A stretch of 64,000 nt of DNA from Pyronema omphalodes (taxonomy: Eukaryota; Ascomycota; Pezizomycetes; Pezizales; Pyronemataceae): the NCBI GenBank assembly GCA_024516155.1, contig JAJJXM010000072.1:1-64000 (forward strand). Direction: 5' to 3'. The notes under the pieces were generated by a model. The model was not told the origin of the DNA. It was given only the letters and a program-made list of their open reading frames with translations, and made no database searches. Every line of letters starts with the position of its first letter. Within the stretch, counting starts at the first letter, position 1. Below, one piece after another: positions 43,191 to 55,724 of the stretch. The position numbers were made by a program, and so were the translations under genes.

Positions 43191-45129
43191 CTCACTCGTT
43201 TTCTTGTACCATAGGGTCAAGTATTCATATAATCTGCGTTTTTGGATGTAACCAAACGCGCCTTTCAACGCGAGGGTCATTTTGAAATCCAAATACAACA
43301 ATGGTTGTGTAGGTCACATATAAAAAAATATAAAGCTCAAATAAAAAATTAATCAAAAATGAATACATGGATGGTTCTGCAGTGGTCATTTAAATCGCAC
43401 AGAAGATTTTCAATGTTCAATTAATTACTGGTTAAGTAGACAATACAAATATCATCTACGGTAAACAGTTTTCATTGGAAACTGACATATACACTAGAGT
43501 TCTGCAGAAGAATATTCATGTCATAAGAGGAGAAGTCTGCTGGAAGGTCAAAAAGATGGAAGTGTAGGTTAAGTGTATTATTTTAATTGTTTATAGAGCT
43601 AACGCCAAGACACAGAGTAGGGGAAGACCAACACTTCTTGATGAAACCGCTGCTGTTATGGTATTTCCACAGTCGAAATGTCCCGCACCTGCACCCGCCG
43701 CCCTGCAGACAATGGGAATCAATCATCCAATGACGATGAGTAAGGTTCCTGGTTTCATCTCTTTTGTCTTTATTTAATTTTCTATCTCGCATTTTCAAGC
43801 AACCTCAGGGCTATGGAAGAGGCTACAACTTATATATATAATAATTGAGTGTGGAGGTTTTGTGTCCAACAGCCGCCAGGAAGCGCCCTGGAGCGGTGTC
43901 GTCGTATGTAGGGTTGTAGCCCCCCTGCTATGCGACATGGGTTTTTGGCGTAGGTCGGCGTTAGGTCATAGAGCCCTGTTCGCTCGGAGGCCTCCTTGCC
44001 GCGTGGTCTTCCACTTCCACTTCCCTTCTCGCCTCCCATCTTTCACCATTTTGCCGCCTGTATTTCCCCCAGACAGCAAACACAAAACTAAAAGCAAAGT
44101 TAAACAGCCTTCATCCCCTTTTTTTCTATGCTCGAGAAGGTGGACCTTGTTATTTCTTAACGAATCGTGCACTAGCAGCCGCCTCCATCATGCGTGACAC
44201 ACCTTGCATCCCTCTGGTGATTGAACCACATCGAAAAGGGTTCGATTGTCCCTCGTATTATTTGGTTTATGCAATATGGTATATATTTCGCTTATCACCT
44301 ACTTTATGTTGTATCGCTGAGTTCAAACTTCGAAGATCAATTAGGTCTGGGGTAAATTGCATTGAAGGCCCATAAAATACATGGAAACTGCTTGCCTTGG
44401 ATATTGTTTTATCTTTGTAGTGAGTTTCATTTTCCAAAATTGAACTTAACGATTGCTTCATGTATAATGTTTTTTTAATGTATCTTGATAGTAATCTGTA
44501 TGATATACCATAGATGTGTCGTACTTGCCAAAACGCAGCATGCGTATCGAACCGGCCCCAACCTCAAACTTTAAAGCATCACGGGAATGATATGGTAACA
44601 AATAAACCCAATGCAAAGAAAATATTTGCTCACGACGCTAATTTTGACAGGTCAGTGGACAGCTATGCCGCCTGAAGTGAAGATGGAGGCAGCATACAGA
44701 ACATGCACAGCCTGTATGTGCTTGCTTCCATTACTCTGACAGCTTTTGATCCATGAATTCATTATGGTACTCCAGCTATATTTTTTTATCTCTTTCAAAT
44801 ACACCTTTCGACAGTTGAGAAAAAAAAGCTATTTTGTTACCATCTAGTGACCTTGCTGAGAGGTTCATTATTCATGGATTTTCACATACTCGCTTGCAAG
44901 CGTAAGGTTGTGGCGGAGACTACATTTTTTACGGACTTTTTTTAGGGACACCATTGTGGCAATTCAGCGACAAGTAGCACTCTGTTCTTGTCGTGGTTAT
45001 TCTTATGACCAAATTGGATCACACGTCATTACTCGGCGCTGAATAATCGGGATTCGGGGTTTTCTTTTGCCAAACGCTAGCCCTGATAAGTGGCCATTTA
45101 TGTTTCCACGTGAGTTACAAGCGCGCCAT
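43191..45129. other. Intergenic with R4 repeat fragments
   Basis: 43,877-44,180 resembles 58,956-59,110 (GCGCCCTGGAGCGGT, GTTGTAGCCCCCCT, GAGCCCTGTTCGCTC). 44,881-44,925 resembles 58,868-58,908 (CGTAAGGTTGTGGCGG). No gene recognised. Confidence 0.5.
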
Positions 45130-45370
45130 AGTTGTTGTGCCTAACCAAAAACGCGACTGTAGCTAAAGCTGCACGCAACTCCCGGTTTTAACGCGTTAGA
45201 CTGCTTGTGGCTAGTTCGGGCAGCTAGCAGCTCTGGGCCGGTAGCTCCAGTAGCTATGATACGGCGATACGCCACCGAGTCACCGAGTCGCATCCATGGT
45301 GAACTGAAGACAGCCAATCCCCAATCCCCAGCCACCAGGCTCCATAACCCGTATTCTTCCTATGCATGTA
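45130..45370. repeat. Dispersed repeat R6, copy 2
   Basis: Inverted relative to 16,010-16,250; carries TAACGCGTTA at 45,189-45,198. 45,371-46,284 holds only a T run (45,825-45,846) and CCCTA-type repeats near 46,083-46,108. Confidence 0.7.
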
Positions 45371-46284
45371 GGAAGACCATCATAAATCTCGGCGAAAACT
45401 GTTGCTGTCAGCTGCTGTATGTCTCAGCATATCCAGCATACAAAAAACCTCCTCGGCATTTTTCGCTGAATCACGCATTTTTTCGCAGACTTGTAGAGTC
45501 GCAGACTCCCGAAACGTCCGTGCCCACATGGTGGCTCCTTCGCTCCATACCCATTTCTTCGCTGCTTGGTTTTCTCTTGCGCTCCTGCGTTCGTGCACAG
45601 ACACTACCTCTCTACATCGTAGCATTGATGTCAAAGCGTCAATTTCCAGAAAATGAAGGTTATAACCGAATCAATTGGATTTTGATATGTACGTCACTTG
45701 AATATTTTTTTGTTTCGTCAATGCGCATTTTTTTTCGGTCGGAGAATTTTTGGGCACGTGTTGGCGGCGTGATGTTGGAGGTTGGAGGCTTGGAGCTTGT
45801 GGATTGGGGCGTGATAACGGATGTTTTTTTTTTTTTTTTTTTTTTTGAGAGAGAGAGGCAAAGGGAGGGAGCGTTGGGAAACCGCACTCACAGTTCAGAA
45901 AACTCCCAGTAGGCAGGGGAGCAAGCATTCACCAACGGAAAGAATCACAAATTACCAATTACCTGCTATGTACCTCTTACGCCTTCGATAGACAAAAAGC
46001 AACAGCATTCATATTTCATCGTATAGATATGTATTCAAAACAACCAAAAACAAACAGAGAAAAACAAAAAAGGAGGCTCCCGCTACCCTATCCTACCCTA
46101 CCCTAACCTATATTAATCAACCCAACATTAACTGTCGTAACCTTTGTTATGTATTATGTATCTGTATTATGTTTATTCCCCAGGCTCCTTTCCCTAGATT
46201 ATCCCTATGGTTTTTGTTGGTTTGAAATAAAAACTCTCTGCGTCTGTATGGTGGATGCAAGACGGTAATTGGTTTACTGCTCTG

Positions 46285-47067
46285 CTACTGTGCATCCTCA
46301 AAGGTGTTGCTATTCACAGGATCCCCCTCCTGCGGCTCAACAGCAGTCCGGAAGTCTTGTTCAGGCTCGGGTGCGTGGGTGGCAGGGTTACCAGCAGGCC
46401 GGGGGACTTGCTCTGGTTGGTGGACTGGGGCGTCTAGAGATGTTGCGGGTTCTGTTTGTTCACCATAATCAGTTGTCTTTCCCTCAAAGAAAAAAGGGAG
46501 GATTATTCAAAGACGCCCAAAGGCAGGTTGCAGGTTGGTTAACCAAAAAAAGAAAAAGAAAAAGTAAACTTACTCTGCAGCTCTGGCTCACCACAGAGAA
46601 TCAAGCAACCGCTCTGTCTCTTCTGTGCTTTCCCCGCCCTTCCTTCCGCCTCTCCAAAAGTCTCAGTATGTCCACCATCTCTCTCTACCCATCTCTTTCT
46701 ATCATCTGCCGTGTTCGGCTTTCCATCACCCGCTGGAAACTTCTCAATCTCCTCTTGCTCCTGCCAGCTAGGGCGTGTTTGATACTGGTGCCGTTTCTCG
46801 TTGTTGGGATTTCCAGATGCTGGGAAGCGCTCGATTTCTTCGTGGTGCGCTCGCTTCGCGTGGTTGGGGTTGCCGTTGGAGGGGAAGGTTTCCATTTTTT
46901 CCCATTTTTGGGGTGAGGAGGAGGAGGAGTAGTCGTGGCGGCGGGCTGCGAGAAGAAGTTAGCTGTGGTTCTTCAGGAGGTAGGAGGATTGGGCGAAGAA
47001 AGGTACCAAGGGGTGCGGCAATGGCGGATGCTGCAAGTGCGAGGAGGGTTATGGTGGTGGTCTTCAT
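46285..47067 (-). CDS. Probable secreted Kex2-processed repeat protein (peptide precursor)
   Basis: Spliced model on the minus strand: exons 47,067-47,007, 46,945-46,574 and 46,451-46,285, 199 aa. Intron 1 (61 bp) has a GCTAAC branch and TTCTTCTCGCAG acceptor. Intron 2 has a strong GTAAGT donor, but its acceptor is one of two options. A signal peptide (MKTTTITLLALAASAIAA) is followed by PLARR, then segments ending in KR: ...NPNHAKR, ...NPNNEKR, ...TADDRKR, ...GKAQKR. The segments share an imperfect unit E-(M/I)-E-(T/R/K)-FP-x2-G-(N/K)-PN. Known precedent: fungal Kex2-processed repeat proteins and alpha-type pheromone precursors. The Cys pair CLILC lies after the last KR. The C-terminal exon is Pro/Glu-rich. 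Mature peptides and function are unknown. Confidence 0.6.
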
Positions 47068-50000
47068 TGTGCTGTGTAGAGGTGCTGCTCGAAGCTTGAG
47101 GTTGAGGTTTTGATTTATCGATTATCGATTATCGAAGTAGGTAGATATCGAAATTCTGATGATGATGATGATGAGTAATAACCCAACACAAACTTCGCTG
47201 CTGCTGATAAAAAACAACCTACGATGAGCAGAAGGGGTGATATTCGTTCTTTATATCCACCGGGGCATAGACTGTCCAATACAGGCTGGATCCATAAGCC
47301 GGACACCATAAGCCCAAAACGAAATGATTAACTTCCGAAGTCCCGTGTGACTTGGTCTACCGCGTCTAGTGTTGGTCTGTGGTCTCTAGAATTGGTCTTT
47401 CCTCTATTTGGTATTGATATTGGCGGGCTATTACGAATTTGGGGGAAGTCACCGGCGCATTGCGGCACCGCATATGATATGGTCTGTTTACATACAGTTT
47501 AACTCTGGTGTTCTGGTGCTCCAAAGTTTCCGTAGTAGCTCATAGCAGCTATATAGCTCGGGCCGATAACACTAGTCCGGAAATGTGGATTAAACCTAAC
47601 CAATTAAACCCAGGTGCATCTTGGGGCCTTGTGGCCTTGGGCGGCATTCGGCAACTAACTAAGCTACCCCACAAAGCGACGCCAGGCACGCAAAGCAAAG
47701 CATCAACGAGTCCGAAAGCGAATCACCTCGCGTATGGAGTAGAAAAAAGGATCTTCTAAACTTCGCCTAGAAACACTAGGAAGGATTTGCGATGTGCATC
47801 ATCGCGTGTACATAACCAATCGATTGAGTGGATTGGAATGTCGATGGGTAGTGGGTTGGTACCTGCATCTTTACCTTCATCGGTGCTTTTCGCGTCGGAG
47901 ACGAATGGGAACTGGAGTTTCCCTGCAGATATTGAACCATACGAAGTTTGTCTTTACGAGCTTTTTTTCTTGTGATGGCTTGGGATGGCTTGGGTTGTTG
48001 GTTCTGATATGCTAGAACTTCGGGCTTTTGAGAAAGGTGGGTGGCGTTTACATATCCAAAATGTCTCAGTTCGGAATGTTTTTTTTGTTATGACGATAGC
48101 GACTATGACGATGATACTGGAGGTTTCCATTGAGGCCGAAGCCGAAGCCAAAACCTAATTCCCGTCGGCCGCTTGTTGTTGTTGGGTTCAATCTCGCTAA
48201 TTTGATTGGTGTTATGAAACATGAAACATAAAATTCAAAAGCCAACTCGACGACGAGGAAATATATAGTGGTCATTTAAGAATGGTCCGTGCAATCCCTG
48301 GCATACATTGACGTCCCGAGATTGAATGTTTTTGCGTGAATGAAACGAATGAAAACAATTAAACAAACAGACGAACAGTCGAACAGTCAAACAATTAAAT
48401 AATTAAACAATTCAACAGGCAACAATGAAACAAAGAGGTCTGAGATTTATGGAATATTGAATATTGAATATTGCATAAGTCCGAGATAACAAAATCATCT
48501 TAGCCATGCACCATACGCATACATATGCGTCAATCTCCGACGACAGTACCGACCTCATGTAAGTACCTAAACCTCGCCAAAATTTCGCCAGTTGATCGTA
48601 TGGTACATTGCCGAAGATCGACGATCAAACAAGCGCATATGTGGAAATTCTGTAGATCTTAATCGCGTTTCATATTGTTCCACAGTCATTATGAGGACGG
48701 AGATGATTTTCATGGCTTGTCGTTTATCGTTAATCGTTGGTATCATCGCTGGTATGGGAATTATTCTGCTCGAGATTGATATACATCGGGGCTCGCGGCT
48801 TAAGGCTGAATCCGGTATGCCATATACGAAACTACTATGCACCTCCCATTCGCATCGAAACTTCGAAACACGCCTTAGCCCTAGCCTTAGCGCCATTAGC
48901 CACCCGTGACTGGTCCAAGCTTTTCAATTCACTTGGTTTAAGATACTCATCTTGCCTTATCATATCATAAAACAAAATGAATATTTGATGAAAAGTTTTA
49001 TTCGATACCATGTCATGCGCTGCGCTGTTCTTTGAACCATAAACTATGAGCCCACAAGCCTCAAGGCTCGTGCCTCTGTACATACATCCAGAACTAAAGC
49101 CTTCACCGGGTTTTGTTCATTACGCCTGTACCATTACTCGTGCCTGTGAGTGTGAGCCTGAGCCTGAGCTTGAGCCCGAGTCTTGTTCTCTTCTCGAACC
49201 TGCTCGAGCCTCTAGGCTTGGCTTAAGCATCTATGGAAGAGGACCTAGAAACAGATAAAAGGGAAAGAGAAAAGGCAAAGAAGGCTCATGCATGGATGCT
49301 CATACCCATGATGCGATATGATGTGATTTCTTCTTCGGTAAACATGAAACGCTCGGCTAGCTGGTCGGTGCTGAAAAATGCTGCGAGATGCGTGCTGGGA
49401 GATTCATCCGAAGAATATTCTGAGATGGAATGAGAGGAAGCGTGCGAAGAAGGTTCTCGGATGGCGCGAGATAACAAAGAGGCCTCTATATAGCTGATGA
49501 ACGGATACAGCACTGCATGTTTTAGGCCGGTATAAATAACGCCAGCACGGCACATCACTCGACTGCTGATAGTTTTTATGTCAGCAACCCCCGCGTCGCA
49601 TCAACAGGCATCACGTGTCAATATATCGCTCCGATAAAAGTTTCTCAAGGCGCAATAGACGGTATAACCGCCGCATAACCGCGCTATCGTCGTATGTGCT
49701 TATAGATCATCGAAACAACCTAACTGTAGGGTATATCGTATACAGAGATTCCCATTTTAGACAGTGCCTTTGTTGATACGTTTGACTGTCCTTGTATTGT
49801 TCTCCAGTGTCAATGAGGTGGGTGGTGGTTAAAAAAGTTGATTGCCAGACTTTGAGACTGAAAGGCGGTTCACGTGCTGTGTGCGTTGGAAACGCGTGGA
49901 GGTGGAATTATGTAACCTCGCTCCATGAGTTCGAGATTTTTACAGCAGCCTCTGTGAACGGCATGAGGAAGGAATGCTAACACGGTATGATTTAAATGCA

Positions 50001-50284
50001 TGACCGGCAGGCTTACAGACACTGTCGGAAATGTTGCTGACAGAAAATGTGGCATAAAGGTAGATCTGATGTCCATGACACAAAGGATTTCCGATCACAT
50101 ACGGAATCAGATACTGAAAGAAATTGAAGGTGGGTACGAGAATATCCCATAGTTTGAAGAGCAACAGCATCAAGAAAGATTAGCTTCTGGCCATAATAGG
50201 AATTACGCAAAACTACTATCGAACAAATAGACTGCTGCAAAGATGTTTGATATTACGTAACCATCGATGAAATCGTATTAAAAG
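47068..50284. other. Intergenic
   Basis: No gene recognised. A (GAT)n run at 47,157-47,172 and a GAGCCT hexamer repeat near 49,147-49,180; several short open frames lack any support. Confidence 0.6.
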
Positions 50285-50900
50285 TCATGATCAGTTCGTC
50301 ACTAAGCGTGATCGAACGATATTCTATGATCAAACCTCCATAGTGACGACTTCAATATGGTCAACCCCCCCCCCCCCCCCCCATGACTTGAATGCATTCT
50401 TGGCACAACTGCCCGCTACACACCCATTCCTCTTTATCACTTTCATTCATCCACACCCGCATCTCCTTTATCATCCGCCACTTCACCAACGACTAATTAA
50501 GCCTACAGAGGCATCTCAACAAAATGTCTGCGGACAGCTAGTAAGTCTTTCAATCATGCCTTCCCCAGGCCAACGGGGTCTTATGATACTCTGCACGACT
50601 GGAGGAGTAACCGACGCGATCCTCCGCGGTGGAAGACTGTACAGGCCTACTATTCGGACCAGAAGATCGCCATGGAGTCATGACCAATAAGCATGCTGTG
50701 TCTACGGATGGTTAAACGCCTAGACAATGTATTCTGTCACTTTCAAGAGCTGTTATTATGCACTTGGCATCGTGCTAAACTGTTAGTGATTACGGAGAGG
50801 AACTAATTTCATCGTTAGATAAACTATTCAACCATGGTAATTCGGAAATCCAGTCTACAGCGCGCAAGCTGTACGACTTCTTCATTATATATTTCAATAT
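50285..50900 (+). repeat. Segmental duplication, upstream part, copy 2
   Basis: Counterpart of 28,540-29,262. Includes a C15-16 run at 50,366-50,382. Precedes the paralogous gene, so the duplication included gene and upstream DNA. Confidence 0.65.
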
Positions 50901-51326
50901 TGATCAATATTGTCACAACTGTGGAAAACATCCCAGCACCTATCCAACCATGGATATTCATCGCACTTGCGACAGTCCATCATTTCTACCCAGTACATTC
51001 AGCTCCTTGTGGTTCTTGGCGAGGATGTGGCGTTAAAATCGATTTGGAGTGACAATTTGAACCCTCAGGATTCCTTGACATACAGGGCAAAGCGGGTGAG
51101 CTCTGCCACTTCTCCTGCTGGAAACCAGATTCCACATCGCCGGATAGACATCTGCAACGCGGAACAATTTACACATCTTTCGAGTCTTCACGCTTCCAGA
51201 ATTTCTTGTCCAATTCCCACTTCCTCCATCAATAGAGTAAGTAGTTCACACTTCCTACAATGTTTTTCCGCGTGCTCATTATCGGTCAGCTATTCAACCG
51301 TGATTTTTCGACTTCTCACGTCAAAA

Positions 51327-52627
51327 ATGGACTCCAACAACACCGTCAATTGCATGGACGCTGACCTGCATTTATCTCCTGCTGAGGGTCCCAGCGATTC
51401 TATCTTGCTACCCGGGGTTTCTCCAGTGGCTGTGATGTCCGTGGACGCCGTTACAGTTCCTAGAGCTGGACACGCCGTTTCTCCCACCGCTGCTATTTCA
51501 CCTCCTCCTTCCATTCCTCCTGAGACTGCCGAAGTTGCCAGTTCTATTGTTGGTTCTGAGACTATTGCTTCTGAGGCTGTTGCTTCCTCCCGGCCCATCG
51601 CGCCCTCCGTTTCTGCCGCGTCGACTTCCGGTTCTGTTGTTTCCCCCGCTTTCCTGGAGTCTACTCTCACAGACTACTACCGTATTATCTCGCCTGCACC
51701 TGCTCACGGTTTGCCTATTGTCTCCCCTGATGAGGAACAACGCCTCATCACCAACCTATCCTTGCCATCCTCTCTGCAGCGAGACATTGCAATCCGTCCC
51801 TTTGCCTACATGGCGGCACTTCCTACCGCAGCTGAAGTCGTCGAGATTTGCGAAGTCCCAGAGGCCTTGTATGGTCGCTTGAAGTTGGAGATGTACCCTA
51901 TAGAGGTACAGAGAAGAGCAGTGATGAGGATGTGGCGAGCATTTCACTGGAACTGGAACAATGAGGCGGACGTCAGGAAGTTCGTATCCAAGGAACTCGG
52001 AAAGAGATATAATCAGAGTAAGCGGGCGGCCGATAAGAGATTGGCGAAGTTGGTACCACGGACTGTCGATGACGGCGCTGCTATCACTTCTGATGCTTCG
52101 GCTGCCGGCCTACCAACAACCAACATGCAGCCTGTAGAAACACTGGCTGCTTCGTTGCCTACTGATGCTTCGGCTTCCCTCGCAAATACTACGAACCTTC
52201 TTCCCGACCACGAAAGCCCTCCTGCTCTCGCTGATTCTTCGGCTTCTCTCTGTTCTGGCCCATTGTCCGCCGCTGCTACTCCTGCGAGTGCTGCTTCCTC
52301 CGCGTCGTCTGCTCCAATCCCCGCTATTACTTGCCCGCGTACTGGTTGGGTCGTCCCTGACGTCCATCTTGCGAGGGCGTTCATGGGCGATGACTACTGG
52401 AGCATAGTAGACACAGTCATCTCAGAAGGAAGGTTAGGAGCGTTCAGGACGTGGGATGAACCAGTCCCTGCGGTTGCAGTCCATCTACAGGACTGGATGT
52501 ACAAGGTAAGTCTTATTTTACTGCTTGATAATTTATGAAGAGTGTGATACTAATTCTGATTGTTCATTAGACCGGGTTCATTGATTATGAAGATGTAATG
52601 CTTTTGGGGTCAGATGATGAGCATTGA
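51327..52627 (+). CDS. Fungal-specific hypothetical protein, two exons (paralogue of 29,510-30,237)
   Basis: Exons 51,327-52,505 and 52,571-52,627, intron 65 bp (GTAAGT...ATTAG, phase 0), 411 aa. The start MDSNN is chosen by analogy with MESS of the paralogue, although the frame is open further upstream. A low-complexity Ser/Ala/Pro region comes first. Then comes a region of ~110 residues absent from the paralogue (RDIAIRPFAYMAALPTAAEV, MRMWRAFHWNWNNEAD, VSKELGKRYNQSKRAADK), predicted helical and basic, then a second Ser/Ala-rich region. The conserved C-terminus (VVPDVHLARAFMGDDYW, EPVPAVAVHLQDWMYK, intron, TGFIDYEDVMLLGSDD) completes it. Family and role unknown. Confidence 0.7.
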
Positions 52628-53484
52628 TTATTGATGTGGTGGAAGGGATCGGTGTGGGATGCTTTCAGTTCTGGTTTTTCTCTTGACAGATTTCGTTTCT
52701 CTTCTTCTGAAAACGGTGTTTGTTTTGTGTCTGCTTTGCCCTGCGGCCCGATGAGATTGAGCGCATGTGTTGTCTTCGGGTTGATACTGTTCGTCGACGT
52801 TCTGCGTGGTATCAGACCTTGTTGTTTTTTTGTTCTTTTCACCGTTTATTATGAGTAATCTTATTTGTTAAAAGAGTAGATCAACCTACGTTGCCTACCG
52901 AAATCCATCTAAATCAAACTCTTATGCTGGATATTAATAATAAGCCTGCATACATGTACACGCATACTTTTTACTCGCCTTTAATATATGGAGTTTTGAA
53001 CCGCTCCCTATCTACTACGATTTCGGGGGGTTTGTGCCGGCATGATTGTCACACGTCCATCGATAACACTCCGCGGCAATTCACTAAACAAGCACACTGC
53101 CAGCGAGTGATAGCTGGCGAACGAATAATTTGCAGGAGATTCAAGCATTTCTATCTTTGGTGTGCATACTCCCTAATGTAGGCCATATATTCACGGTTTC
53201 TGAATGGGCTGATTGAAAAGACATTACTCGGCATAAATTGGTAACTGCCTACCGAGCCTGAACGGTACACTTGTTGAAAGCTTGGTTGACGTTTGAATTT
53301 TGATTTTCGTTTCTTGTATGTACGTCAGGCTTTGAATTGGTATACATCGGTATTATCATCAAATATATCGGTTCTTGCAGACTCATAATATAATTTTCGC
53401 ATTTGGTCTTATAGAAAACCTAAGCGTTTGACCTTAGCGAAGTGAGGTTTTTTTTTAAACACGTTTTGTTTTCCACTTATTGTG
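52628..53484. other. Intergenic
   Basis: Nothing recognised. Confidence 0.55.
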
Positions 53485-54677
53485 GCAGAATCTCCAGCGT
53501 GCTTCTGCCTTCCCGGTCCCAAATCACTTCGAAATCTCACTACAATCTAACCGGGAATATGACTGGCAATGGCAGAGTGGACTTGGAGTACCCTCACGGC
53601 TTGCTGGCTTACTTCAATACCTGGGTGCATGGCTATCTCCCACAGACACAGTCGAGGACACAGCCCAACCAACCAGAACATCTTGGGAGGAGAGCGGCAT
53701 CCATACCGAAATTGAGGAAGTCCCGAAAGAAGACGCCGCCAGAATACACATCAACAGACTTCAAGAACTACAAGTGGAAGGCAATAATATCATCATATAC
53801 ACTGACGGCTCATCGAAGGAAGATCAAACAGGCGCTGGAGTCTACATTCCTCATGGACTCCCACAAATAATCAAAGCCACGATACCGATGGGAGAAACAA
53901 GTGAGGTCTATGATGCAGAACTTCGAGCAATACTTGAAGGCCTCGAGAAGGCTGCATCATTTATGAAGCGACACAAGACATCCAATCGCCATATCTACAT
54001 CTTTAGTGACAACGAGTCAGCGATCCGTAGGATAAGACACCTCCAAAGGGGACCCGGCCAATATATTGCCCGAAGCATCCATGACATTACAAAAACCCTG
54101 ATGAAATTGAACACTGAAATAAACAATCTCATGGGTACCAGGACACACGCAAATCCGAGGGAATGAGATGGCAGATGACCTCGCCGAGGCTGCAATCTCT
54201 CAGAACCCGGACCGCACACCTGTGGTATCCATCTCCTGGCTCAAAAGACAAACCCGACGCCAGAAAATGAAGGAGTAGAAGGAATGGTACGAACAACCAA
54301 AACAGCCAAAAACATAGAAATCACCTCATTTAAGACAGCTAGATACTGCATACACAAATACCACCCGCAAAAACTCATCAGCCATCCTAGGACTGAGAAC
54401 CGGTCATGGATATTTTTTGGATTACCTATTATAGACATCCTCCGAAAAATATCCTTCACCCAGATACACCTGTCCAATGCAACCCCCACAAACAACCAAA
54501 CACGTCATCCTAGGCTGCCCAAAATACCAAGTACAGAGGAATAAACTCCGCTGCAAACTGAAACTTCACAGGGACCACCCTGCCCCACTCCAAGTGATAC
54601 TCTACTCTCCCGCTGGAACCAAGGCCCTTGCCACTATGATCTCTACTACCAAGATTGCTACCGCAGAGTGGATATAG
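53485..54677 (+). pseudogene. LINE ORF2 C-terminal fragment (RNase H and tail), frameshifted
   Basis: Remnant of a LINE of the same family as 59,424-60,232. The first frame carries an RNase H with IIYTDGSSKEDQTGAG, YDAELRAILEGLEKA and IFSDNESAIRR. A frameshift near 54,130 moves the last motif (WVPGHTQIRGNEMADDLAE) to another frame. Further shifts and stops precede a C-terminal HVILGCPKYQ-type finger remnant and GTKALATMISTTKIATAEW at 54,620-54,674, which closely matches the other copy. The 5' end is lost and no poly-A tail follows. Confidence 0.85.
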
Positions 54678-54699
54678 GCCAGAGTTCGGCACGGTCCAT

Positions 54700-54730
54700 C
54701 CGGTCCCGTCCTGGCTATGGACGGGACCGG
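54700..54730. repeat. Perfect 12-bp hairpin
   Basis: CCGGTCCCGTCC (54,700-54,711) and GGACGGGACCGG (54,719-54,730) with a 7-nt loop, directly after the LINE fragment. Related GGACGGGACCGG and CCATCCGGTC pieces recur at 54,790-54,805 and 55,487-55,568. The rest to 55,724 holds nothing recognised. Confidence 0.85.
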
Positions 54731-55724
54731 ACCGCCACTTATGATCCCGTCCTGTAGTAGGATCAGGACCATCCGTTCTGGGGGCACCATGGACGGGACG
54801 GACCGCAGGTGACCGTGGGTGACTACGACTAGCGTCACCGTGGGTCACTCGCAACCCGCAGTTTTTTTACTACGGCTCAAGGTGTTTACCTTCGATAATT
54901 CTGATACATTGCACGAATCAAAGTCACCTATTGTACACCTATATGGAATTGCCTGCGAATAAAAAAAAACTATACTGATGCATAAGAATGCTCCTTCTCC
55001 CACCACTAAAATGCGTCCTTCCCCATCCTTCTGGCATGGAAACGACTCTTGAGAGGACAGGCAGGATATTCTGCTCCTGGGCGAAAAAGGTGTAGAGGAC
55101 GGCAATGAGCTTTGCTGGGAATGGTGTGATTGCTATTGATGTGTGAATTACATGGCCATGAAAGGAGTGGAAGATTCTGGCAGGTAGAAGAGGGAAAGAT
55201 AGAAGATGGAATTCGAAGGATAGAAGAAATATTTATAGCGGGATCGTACTCTACTAAGAAACAAAAATTATATCAAGCTAACATAGGCAGTCAAACTATT
55301 TCTGGGTAGAGCGTGCACCTGCAGTAGAGTGTGGAAGGTTTTAACAAAGTGCAGCATGACAGGTTCATCTACTACAGTGCTGAAAAAGTCGCTGCTGTGG
55401 CCCATAATGTCCGGCAAACTTGAACCAAACCACCCCCTGCGAACTAGCTCACCCAAAACCCATGGTCCTGCCATCACCCGCTGTTCCATCCGGTCTTTTT
55501 CAGTTTGTGGAGGGGACCGGACCACAAAGTGGCCGTCCGTCCGAAGTCAAGGACGGGACCGGAACACCAGGGTGGTCCCTGTCACAGCTCGGAAATTATT
55601 ACCTTCCCCGTCCACGTCATTCATTCACCTATTATCATTCGTTTCATTATTCAGCACTCGTTTGTTTATTTATCTCTATTATCTCGCGATCAGCAGTCAT
55701 CACTCGTCACTCGCCAGGGTTAGT

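Noticed and set aside
43862..44197. 111-codon frame
   Set aside because: Overlaps the R4 dispersed repeat; no domain, no codon signal.
44230..44260. tRNA-like B-box (GGGTTCGATTGTCCC)
   Set aside because: The B-box is imperfect and no A-box or cloverleaf could be found around it.
50910..51326. N-terminal 139-codon extension of the 411-aa protein
   Set aside because: No counterpart in the paralogue, whose start aligns with the ATG at 51,327; the duplicated upstream DNA is non-coding in copy 1.
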